Shown in pieces: positions 53,401 through 61,200 of a stretch of DNA of 64,000 nucleotides (its first letter is position 1; the number at the start of each line of letters is the position of its first letter). Source of the stretch: Siphonodentalium dalli (taxonomy: Eukaryota; Mollusca; Scaphopoda; Gadilida; Siphonodentaliidae); the NCBI GenBank assembly GCA_032622095.1, contig CP136065.1:61051094-61115093 (forward strand). Direction: 5' to 3'. Under the pieces are notes generated by a model that searched no databases, was not told where the DNA came from, and was given only the letters and a program-made list of their open reading frames with translations. The position numbers and the translations under genes were made by a program.

Positions 53401-55725
53401 AGTCAGTGGCGGGCCAGCAGCATCCTTTGCTTTTATGCCTTGTCATTGTTTATAAATTATGTTTAACTGTGAATTTATGTTCCTATGGATTGGTAATTAT
53501 CGATCATTATATCCATAATGAACGACGTGCATCGGATTGCATCTATATTTCATTTTTCAAATCTCATACTGTAAAACGTTCACCATTATTGACAAAGTCA
53601 TGGAATGTTTAAAGTTACTGGACAGTTATCAGTAACAAGTTTGTGTCAGCACTTATTAGTGCTACATGCATTACATTCTCCAAAGTGGTAACCGCCTGCA
53701 CGCACTTTGAATAACAAAACTAAAAAGTACAGCAGACACCTAACCCGCGAAATCAAATATATGTCAAGTGACGCAATCGATACACAATGGGATTCTCTTT
53801 AAAACTAACCATAGTCCGTTTTCAAAAAGTATGCGACAGTTCGACACGCTTTCAGTGGCACCGCGATGCATGCATGTTCATGGGGAACATTGATTGACTG
53901 GACAGATATTTTTAAAAATTCTCGTCCGCGGGAATAGCGATGAGGAGGACGTTTACCTGCCATGCAAATTTGAGTTTAGGTGGCTGATGACGGGTGGGCG
54001 GCTCAGAATGACAAGCCTGCTGACTGACAGTTTATAACTGTGTTCAGTTTGGACATAAAGTAGTCATTGTAATTTTGCAGTTATCACGTGTTTACCTGGG
54101 CCCGTGTAATATGGGCCGCATATATGAACGATTAATCGACTAACCGTCGATTATACTGGTCGATTAGTCGATTATTAAAACTCATAGTCGTGGCAACCCT
54201 AATATCACGCAGAAGAACTCTATCTTGTTAGTGCCCTTCACCCAGGCAAACTGATATTTTTCTCTGTAACATCAGGAATAAACCACTTTAATATACGCTT
54301 TATATAGACAAATAATATACCCCATCTTCAGTTTTTCAGTGTTTTATTCACAGAAAAAGTTATTTATAGTCTTGAATTCGGGTTTTATAAAAATGATATT
54401 GTTGTAATTGTGGTCCAGAAGAGATACACTATCTTTAAGCATGGTTAATCATGTGTGATGTGATTATGGGTTACTGAGGGTACTTAATGGTACTTGTAAA
54501 TTTCCTATGAGTGGACAGCAATTGGCGCACAAATTTGATAAACACTCCAGGTATATATTTTGTTCATTCACTGAAGAATCTTGATATATGAGCAATAGAG
54601 GACAAAAAGTATCAATACTTGATAATCATCACCGTTTGAAGAACTCAAACATCTCTGAGTAATGCATAGCAGTGCTAAATCTATACGAAGATGTATCACA
54701 AATACTGATTTGGTCAATTATCTCAATATTTTTATACCCCCCGCGACAAAGTTAGGGGGGGTATACTGGAGTCAGCTTGTCTGTCCGTCGTCCGTCCGTG
54801 GACACAAATTTGTCCGGAGTTTTTCTCAGTCGTTTTTTTATCAATTTCCGTGAAACTTGGCACAGACATCAACCACCATGGGAACCTGTGCACCTGCGAT
54901 TATGACGTCTGTCGGACTTTTTTTGGTGGAGTTATCCCCCCTTTTTCGACTTAGAAAATTTTCGCAACATGTATACTTTTGTCCGAGCTTTTATTCCTAC
55001 ATTTTTCGGTCAATTTGTTTAAAACGTGGCACAGATATTTAGTACCATGGGAACTTCTGCACCTGCGATTATGACGTATGTCCGACATATTTGGTGGAGT
55101 TATCCCCCCTTTTTCGACTTAGACACTTTTTTGCAACATGCATAATTTTGTCCGAGCTTTTATTCCTACATTTTTCGGTCAATGTTTTTTAATCTTGGCA
55201 CTGATATTTAGTACCATGGGAACCTGTGCACCTGCGATTATGACGTCTGTCCGACATGTTTTGTGTGGAGTTATTCCCATTTTTTCGGAACTGTTATTTT
55301 ATTATTTTAACTAAATGTTTACTGACATGTGAAACATCTTAGTATTTTTAAAACAGGGGGGTATCCGTAGTCCCATTGGGACAGTCACACCTCTAGTTTA
55401 GTTTTATTCTTTATTTTATAGTTCAGAAGAAGAAAGTGATGATGAGACAGATGAGAGCAGTGATTCTTCACTTAATAAGGATGGTGACCTTGCTGGTGGT
55501 GATGACAGTAGTACAGCTCGTAACAAAACCAAATGTGATGAGAGACTGCATGATTCTACTGAGGTGTCAGATTCAGATGGAGTATTGTGCCCTAAAAACA
55601 CAGATCAGAATGGTGATGTGCATCCGATCACAGAAGGTTCATCTGCAGACAATGTTGAGGTGGTAAACGAAGGGATGTCTGTTTTGAGGACTTGTGATAG
55701 TGAACCAATTAATGATATTGGCTGA
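41353..55725 (+). CDS. TSR3: TSR3, 18S rRNA aminocarboxypropyltransferase (spliced gene, complete)
   Basis: Six exons join in frame: 41353-41458, 45547-45748, 46958-47151, 51051-51233, 52788-52863 and 55422-55725, giving 354 codons plus TGA. TSR3 transfers the aminocarboxypropyl group of S-adenosylmethionine to a modified uridine of 18S rRNA late in 40S maturation. Diagnostic stretches are [49 protein letters not shown] and [15 protein letters not shown]; together these are the RLI-like N-terminal part and the DUF367 catalytic fold. The first exon is basic ([17 protein letters not shown]), typical of an RNA-associated protein. The last exon is a low-complexity acidic tail ([17 protein letters not shown]), as in human TSR3. 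All junctions have GT-AG boundaries with phases 1,2,1,1,2. It is divergent from GNPTG and convergent with the cadherin gene. Confidence 0.96.
41530..44150 (-). pseudogene. Degenerate non-LTR retrotransposon (LINE) in TSR3 intron 1
   Basis: On the minus strand, 44085-43537 encodes the later part of an endonuclease ([26 protein letters not shown]). 43166-42027 encodes a reverse transcriptase with [40 protein letters not shown] and the catalytic LLYADDSA. The family is CR1/L2/Rex-like by these motifs. It cannot be active: the 5' end is missing, a frameshift sits in an A-run near 43.23 kb, TAA at 42318-42320 replaces a codon just after GVPQG, and the region after the RT fingers/palm has collapsed. 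A TTGATTGATTGATT word at 41533 may be the 3' tail. Confidence 0.88.
44240..44470 (+). repeat. Dispersed repeat fragment
   Basis: Begins AAAAAAGGGGTATAAATTAC and carries ACACAGACGGACGTACATGT and an inverted pair, CCTCCAAAA / TTTTGGAGG, at its right end. It resembles the ends of the tandem-core elements. Confidence 0.45.
44870..45248 (-). mobile_element. tRNA-derived SINE
   Basis: Read on the minus strand, 45248-45164 resembles a Ser/Leu-type tRNA with an A box (TGGCCGAGTGG) and a B box (GGATCGATTCC). The acceptor stem does not pair like a true tRNA. A body of about 290 bp follows, including GTGCACGTTAAAGAACCC, a type of conserved central word seen in animal SINEs. It would be transcribed by RNA polymerase III and mobilised by a LINE. 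It lies in TSR3 intron 1, about 300 bp before exon 2. Confidence 0.75.
45547..45748 (+). CDS. TSR3: TSR3 exon 2
   Basis: Acceptor CTTGTCTTGCAG, donor GTATGT; 202 nt. Encodes [12 protein letters not shown] then [20 protein letters not shown] and [20 protein letters not shown], the N-terminal signature of TSR3. Confidence 0.96.
46030..46410 (+). repeat. Dispersed repeat starting with a CCCCC hairpin
   Basis: TATACCCCCATGCC and GGGGGG flank a short loop, followed by a CTGT/CCGT microsatellite and two units with ATATCTCAACCATGG and GAGTTATCCCCCTTTG. It is in TSR3 intron 2. Confidence 0.65.
46411..46957. other. TSR3 intron 2, nothing recognised
   Basis: No exon or complete repeat apart from the TSR3 exon 3 acceptor at its right end. 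Confidence 0.35.
46958..47151 (+). CDS. TSR3: TSR3 exon 3, catalytic core
   Basis: Acceptor CTTATTTACAG, donor GTAATA; 194 nt. Encodes [38 protein letters not shown] and [14 protein letters not shown], the most conserved part of the DUF367 domain. Confidence 0.96.
47152..47635. mobile_element. Foldback MITE abutting TSR3 exon 3
   Basis: GATGGGGTCATTGTCACAAG near 47162 pairs with an inverse ending CAATGACATCATCGG near 47625. Inside, GTAGCCAGCTTTTATATCGA pairs with an inverse around 47515-47588. The left arm starts within about ten bases of the TSR3 exon 3 donor and may include it. Arms are about 75% alike by eye. Confidence 0.6.
47820..47953. mobile_element. Family D foldback MITE, internally deleted copy
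   Basis: CAGTAATGCCCTAAGTAATC to TTAAGGCATTACTG. Most of the left arm is missing, and the right arm is complete. TA is outside the right end but TG outside the left. Confidence 0.7.
47954..49859. other. TSR3 intron 3, nothing recognised
   Basis: About 1.9 kb without an exon signature or a repeat I can match to another place in the window. Confidence 0.35.
49860..50086 (-). mobile_element. TTAA-flanked MITE, family B, copy 4 (one end missing)
   Basis: Right end GTCATGAAAGGGTTAA is intact, and the left outer TTAA end is absent. Both hairpins of the TTCTCTTATATATG type remain. Confidence 0.7.
50087..50756. other. TSR3 intron 3, nothing recognised
   Basis: A run of words like AGGGAGAAGTCA/TAGGGAGAAGTAG occurs several times at 50.36-50.63 kb, but no gene or complete repeat was recognised. 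Confidence 0.35.
50757..50953. mobile_element. TA-flanked foldback MITE, family D, copy with near-perfect arms
   Basis: Two 93-bp arms (50757-50849 and 50861-50953) are almost perfect inverse copies around an 11-base loop. Ends are CAGTAATGCCCTAA with TA duplicated outside both. It lies 97 bp upstream of TSR3 exon 4. No coding capacity. Confidence 0.9.
51051..51233 (+). CDS. TSR3: TSR3 exon 4
   Basis: Acceptor ATCTGTTACAG, donor GTAAGG; 183 nt. Encodes [20 protein letters not shown], then [20 protein letters not shown] and a Lys/Glu-rich stretch. The [12 protein letters not shown] segment of human TSR3 aligns here. Confidence 0.95.
51348..51863. mobile_element. MULE-like MITE, family G, copy 1 (516 bp)
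   Basis: Terminal inverted repeats of about 28 bp begin TAGATCATGCCATGAA. The 9 bp on each side, CCAATTCAG (51339-51347 and 51864-51872), are identical; a 9-bp target duplication points to a Mutator-like transposase. The interior is AT-rich and non-coding. It is in TSR3 intron 4. Confidence 0.87.
51873..52787. other. TSR3 intron 4, nothing recognised
   Basis: Apart from short phrases similar to the ACCAAATTTGG dispersed repeats at 52.13-52.57 kb, nothing was recognised. Confidence 0.35.
52788..52863 (+). CDS. TSR3: TSR3 exon 5
   Basis: Acceptor CCTCTTCTGACAG, donor GTAAGA; 76 nt. Encodes [20 protein letters not shown] then YDLP. The pattern D[15 protein letters not shown] fits the conserved linker before the acidic tail. 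Confidence 0.92.
52864..54734. other. TSR3 intron 5, largely unassigned, possible hAT end
   Basis: A 193-codon open frame at 53031-53612 has no recognisable domain. At 54.13-54.21 kb, GATTAATCGACTAACCGTCG and TCGTGGCAACCCTAA resemble (inverted) the AGGGTTGCCACGA terminus of a hAT-type element. The partner end was not found. Confidence 0.35.
54735..55398 (+). mobile_element. Tandem-core element with TATACCCCC hairpin end
   Basis: Starts with an inverted pair TATACCCCCCGCG / AGGGGGGGTATA, then a CTGTCCGTCGTCCGTCC stretch and three units of about 165 bp sharing ACCATGGGAACCTGTGCACC, GCGATTATGACGT and TTTTCGACTTAGA. It ends GGGACAGTCACACCTCTAG. It lies 24 bp before TSR3 exon 6. Confidence 0.75.
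55422..55725 (+). CDS. TSR3: TSR3 exon 6, acidic tail and stop
   Basis: Acceptor TTTATTTTATAG; 304 nt to TGA at 55723-55725. The acidic [17 protein letters not shown] run is a typical TSR3 tail. The rest is low-complexity with little expected conservation. Confidence 0.92.
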
Positions 55726-55952
55726 AAATGCACACATTAAAGTGTCAATCTGTTTAATTTAGAAAATACTTATGCCTCAATGTGCGATTGGGTCTGTTTG
55801 AACTTAATATGCCAAAAGGTGGACGGTATTCATATTCTGATCTTATTCCACACCCATGGACATGAGGCAAATGTATTCAATGGAATACCGAAATATCTCA
55901 TGAGTGTCTGGAGAGAAATATCGAATCGTCACGAGCGTCTGAAAATTAAATT

Positions 55953-56180
55953 CAATCACGAATGAGATATTTCGGTATTCAAACAATAAGCTGTAGGTAT
56001 TCTTTTCATTATATGCACCTTATTAATGCTCAACAATGCAAAATTAACTCTTACTTAATTAAATTATTAACTGTACATGAGCGGCAGAAAATTTGATATT
56101 TCTTTCCAATCACGAATGAGATATTTTAGTATTCAAACAAAAAACTGGAGGTATTCTTTTTATTATATGTGCCTTATTAA
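55953..56180 (+). repeat. Two direct copies of a ~72-bp repeat
   Basis: AATCACGAATGAGATATTTC with GGTATTCTTTTCATTATATG at 55953-56024 recurs with few changes at 56106-56178. The second copy runs straight into the TTAA of the family A MITE, so that MITE inserted at its end. Confidence 0.75.
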
Positions 56181-56568
56181 CCCTTTACCCAACAAACCGG
56201 CCAAATAAAGCTTTAACAGCCTAAAATATCTTTGGTCTGTCTCAATAGAACCATACATATATGGATATCATTGGAACCGGCTCCTTGACCACATTGTGAT
56301 AGTTACAGTTATGCCCTGTGCCAATGCATTCTCTTATATATGCGAGTCGACCATAGGTCGCCTCGCATATATAAGAGAATGCATTGGCCTAAAAAAAAAT
56401 CGTTTTTTTAACACTTTTTACCATTTTTTCTTACATTCTTTAACAATTTTATAATTTTTAATGTGTTAAGCCAATGCATTCTCTTATATATGCGAGGCGA
56501 CCTATGGTCGACTCGCATATATAAGAGAATGCATTGGCACAGGGCCGTTCTGTTGGGTAAAGGGTTAA
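56177..56568 (+). mobile_element. TTAA-flanked MITE, family A, copy 4
   Basis: TTAACCCTTTACCCAACA at the left and its inverse at the right, TTAA on both sides, both hairpins intact. It is nearly identical to copy 1, and lies between the convergent TSR3 and cadherin genes. Confidence 0.87.
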
Positions 56569-57037
56569 TATCTGAACATTTTCCACCAATGAATAGGAAT
56601 CTTTCTGTTCTTGTGTTATCTTTTCGTCTTTTTCTCATCTGCTCATTTTTCCTGAACAACCCTCCAAATGGATTATAGACCAATACATACTTTCATCACA
56701 GAGTGAGAGAATCCATGTACTAAAGAAATGGTTAAGCAGAGAACTGCTATCAACTGATAGAAAACGCTGAGAAGTATAAATACTATTATTACAGTTACAA
56801 GTATTGAGTGGAATTTTAGAAGTAACGATTGTCATTTTAGAAAATATCACAGCTTTTTAATTACAAATCATTTTCACCATTCTTGTTGTTGTAATCCAGT
56901 AACACTCGGGAGTGTCATTCCAGCAGCTGTTGCCAAACTCGGAATAGACCCAAGGAGGGAACTTACCGTCCTGTTACTCATCTATTCGGAACCTTGATTT
57001 AGACACAAAATACATGCTATGACCATAGTGATTTACA
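56569..57037. other. Intergenic, nothing recognised
   Basis: TSR3/cadherin intergenic DNA without a recognisable feature. Confidence 0.35.
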
Positions 57038-57524
57038 TTAACCCTTTCATGATGGGAGCTGCGCTAGTGCAGCATTAAAGATCCTGTGCCAGTGCATTAT
57101 ATTATATATGCGAGTCTCCCAAAGGGAGCCTCGCATATATAAGAGAATGCACTGGCTTACAAGGTCCAGGTAAATATTGTTAGGCCAATGTATTCTCTTA
57201 TCTATGTAAAACCCAAGGTCTGCTTTCAGCACGAGATATTCACCGGGTGTATTATACATTTATAAATTCCATTAATTTGAGTTATCAACCTTGGGAATTT
57301 GGTGTGTAATGGGAAGATTTCTATATATGTATGTTCTATAGGTAGCTCGTTATTTCACATATAACATCAAATCTCAGGACACACATTACATTATACATAT
57401 ATATATGTGACATGCTATGCTGACCCTAAAAGAAATAAAATATGGGAAGCTCACATATATAAGAGAATACATCAGCACAGAGTTTTCAAAAAATTTCAGG
57501 AAGCTCCATTCATGGAAGGGTTAA
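57038..57524 (+). mobile_element. TTAA-flanked MITE, family B, copy 5, with insertion
   Basis: TTAACCCTTTCATGATGGGA to ATTCATGGAAGGGTTAA. The first hairpin is intact. The second is split by about 230 bp of unrelated AT-rich DNA at 57210-57440, and GGGAAGCTCACATATATAAG resumes afterwards. Confidence 0.75.
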
Positions 57525-57618
57525 CACTTTATATTCCCCTCAGTCGAGATATATATTCTATCACAGGATCAAGATGTGTTACCATGACCTCTTCACCTCC
57601 TTCTGCAGCCTATTTTGT

Positions 57619-58263
57619 TTACCGGCTATCAACAGTTTTTATGATATGGTTTTGAGATCCATTAATGTCATTTGGCACTATCATTCTACGTTTAGTATCA
57701 TCAGTATCGTAGCTCCTCTCTGATCTTTTTATTTTCTTCTTGCTCTCATCCTCATAGAATTCTGGCTCCGCCTTACCAGGATAAGTCCGCGTCCCGTCAT
57801 ATATCTCTTCCTCATCCTTCCTCTTTCTCCTCTTTGATTTCTTCTTCTGGTCTTTGTTCACAGTAGCTTCGCTCGTGCTCATTGGCGGAAGTGAATTTCC
57901 TCTTCTATCGACCGGCATGTTTAGATAATTAACAACTTGACCATTTTTGACAAGTTCCGATCTGCTGCTGATACTTTCTACAGATGAACTTCCTGTGTCA
58001 ACTTCCTGAATCGATTTCTCAGATTTATCATCATCAGGATGTACTGATTCCTTCCTCTTATATTTCCGCACACATATGAATACTACCACTGCTGCGATGA
58101 TTACCGCTGCAGCAATGCACCCAATCACGATTCCAAATATGGTCATTGAAATCGGTGAAGAATCACCTGTACTCCTTCCTGTGTCTGGCGCGTGTGGGTT
58201 GTCAATTGATATGCTTATATAAGCCTTTGTTGAATTTCTATTTATCATGTTGTCTTCAGTTGC
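57619..58263 (-). CDS. Cadherin-like gene, last exon: end of EC repeat, membrane span, tail
   Basis: Acceptor ATTTTATTTTAG, stop TAA at 57621-57619, 214 codons. It contains the only transmembrane segment, a stop-transfer CVRKYKRKE, Ser/Asp-rich stretches and a basic cluster. The tail has no domain I recognise. Confidence 0.9.
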   Translation of the reverse strand, partial: ATEDNMINRNSTKAYISISIDNPHAPDTGRSTGDSSPISMTIFGIVIGCIAAAVIIAAVVVFICVRKYKRKESVHPDDDKSEKSIQEVDTGSSSVESISSRSELVKNGQVVNYLNMPVDRRGNSLPPMSTSEATVNKDQKKKSKRRKRKDEEEIYDGTRTYPGKAEPEFYEDESKKKIKRSERSYDTDDTKRRMIVPNDINGSQNHIIKTVDSR

Positions 58264-61200
58264 CTAAAATAAAATAATTTGTCATCTGTTTAGAGGGACA
58301 CTAAAATTACAGGATTAGTTTTGCAATAAAAATTACTTTCTTTGGTAGTTTTACCGGTATATCATAATTGTTTTCTAACATTTTAAAGTGAGAAAAAATG
58401 TAAAATTAGATTTAATATCAAAATATAATTTGTTTCAACTGGAGATCTAGAACACTGAATACATCTTTAGTGAACTTTTCTGTTACAACAGTTGATGACA
58501 ATATTTCTTTGTGACTATTAGTGCTGTTACTCACACTCATATAAGTCATGTAAAAAATCATACAATTTTGGCAACTCCAAGCCAAATGCTCAAACAGCCA
58601 AACTGGAATTTAGTGTTGTCAGAAATATTGGTGGAGCGCTGATCTATAGATAAGCTTTGGGCTAAGCAACTGCTGACAACGATTTCCAGATATTTTTGGA
58701 ATGTTTCATTGTCATATTAGTGAAATAATTGTATCTATCTATTGACAGATTGATATTTGATCATGAGTCCTAGACATTTATTTTTAACCCCTTTACTAAA
58801 TGTATTCTCCCATTATATATAAATGTATGCAACGGAATGGTCTATTATTCATTTGGAGGAGGGTTCAGGAAAAATTAGCAGACGACAGACAGACGAAAAA
58901 ATAATACAAGTGCAGAAAGATTCATATTCATTGGTGGGAAATGTTCAGATAATAAGTTCAACAAATGACCTTTGAACATAGTACATGTATCTGAATATTT
59001 CCAAAGGGAACTACTCATCAATGAGTTTTCAGTATAGCAAGGGTTATAATATACTGAGGACAATGTAGAGCCAGGAGCCATGCTCACCTTGATAATGAGG
59101 TATATATCAGTTACATCTGTTATTTCCTTCAGTAAGGTCAGATGTCCACTGTTGGGGTCAATATCGAAGTCATTTCTGTGAGACGCCGGTGTCACTGCAA
59201 ACAGAAAGTTAAATATTAGCTTCATCCCAGTTTCATGTAGTCGTGTCTTTCAACTTGACTAGCTTGTCATATTGGTTGCTATAGATGCTGGTTTACTTCA
59301 AAGATCAGTTCCATTACTATCCTGTAGCTGAGTTTAACCCTTTCATGACGGTACATGTAGCTGTGCTGGTGCAGCATTAAATATCCTGTGGCAGTGCATT
59401 CTCTTGTATAATCGAGTCTCCCATAGGGAAACTTGCATATATAAGAGAATGCACTGGCTTACAGGGTCAAGGTAAATATTGTTTGGCCAATATATTCTCC
59501 CTATGGGAGACTCGCATAAGAGAATGCATTGGCACAGTGTTTTTGCAAAATTTCAGGAAGCTCCAGTCATGGAAGGGTTAAGCTAAGTTACCCGCTCATT
59601 TAAAATAACTAATGCCATGGATGAAATTATTACTATTAACCCAGTAACCGGTTTATTTTCTAGAAGATATAATATTTGTTCTGAACCTGACATGAATTTT
59701 CAAATCAAATAGAAATTTAATCAGGAAGAAGTGCAATTTATCACATTGTTTACATATATTTTGGAAGAATGCGAAGTCTTCTTTTACCAACCTCGACAAA
59801 CATGATTACTTCTAGTTACACAACATAATCAATACATATTTTTACATAAAATCTAGATTATATTAGCAACCACCAAGGATGCTTACACATAAGGCAGGTG
59901 AATGACGTCATATATTTTGTTCTATATCCATCAGTGATTTTTTAGATCGCGGGTATGGATTTTGGAGAAATTACTTCCGGTTACCAACAGTGTGGAAATT
60001 GCAAAAAACGCGGAATTGGGAATGAAGCATCGCGATGAAAATGAAAGTAACTAATTCACAACTTACGAAGATTTCACATGTGATTTAGGTCTAATAATTT
60101 CAATTAGACTATTTTCTTTGGTTAGCTTAATGAAAACGAAAAATAAAGACGTCATGACACGGTTTCTGATGTCATTTTGGATTTGTGGGCCAGAATCCAG
60201 ACAAGATTGCACAATCCACGACACGTCTTGATGTATATATACTAGTAACTATGCATGAACACTATGAATCCTTGATTGACTGTGAAGAGGAACTTTAAAT
60301 TTTGATATAGAAAGTTTTCTACATGTATATTGCTCTCTAACAAATAAGACTTCTTCCCATAAGACATGGGAGTATCAGTTGAACAAACAATATTACCACA
60401 GGCAGGTTTTAAAGACTGCAGATTGATTGGTGTTGAATGTGGATTCATCTGCACAACCACAAATGGACATGTATTTTAAGTAAATTGTTTTTGAAAATTC
60501 CATCTAAAATTATTGCTGCTTAATGTAAACATAGCCTATAGTATATATTTAGTGATATAGATGTGTTTACATGCCAATTACATGCATTAAACAAAATTTT
60601 TAAACCAAAAAAAAAGTCCAGGTCGGCCCAATTTCGGCAGGTCGGTCGGGTAACCGGAAACACAGATGTTTGTTTTTTTTTGGCCTTGTGTTCCTAAGAC
60701 AAATATAGGCTACATGTCTATCCTATATAGAATCTGGAATATATTTCATATGATGTTTAATTATTATGCTGACTCGGTCTTTCAGACTATTTATGTCATC
60801 GGGTAAGGCTTGTCTTTATGTACTTGGCTATTCTTGCGACATATTTTCCAAATAATTTTTATTCTTTTAACTTCTTAGCTGCTATAATTCAGTACTGAGT
60901 GAGTAGGTACATAAAATGTCACAGTGTTTGCTACTTCATCACACTAGCATTAGGCCATTTTTTCATAACTGAAATTCTGGTTGATGCATCAGAACCATTG
61001 TACATGTTATCTCAAATTTTAAACATTGTATGATATTCCAGGATTTTGAAAGATAAAAGCCTTTCAAAGGAGTCAGTTTTAGGGTTTTAAATTTTTCCAC
61101 TTGAAAAAGACCAAATGTCAATGTCCCAACACACGACGTCATTTAGCAGTGAATGGGTTAATGCCAGGCCTTTATATTTTATATGTAATGTAATATATTT

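Noticed and set aside
53031-53612. 193-codon open frame in TSR3 intron 5
   Set aside because: No recognisable domain, AT-driven composition, and it lies within an intron of a well-supported gene. Probably chance or a repeat fragment.
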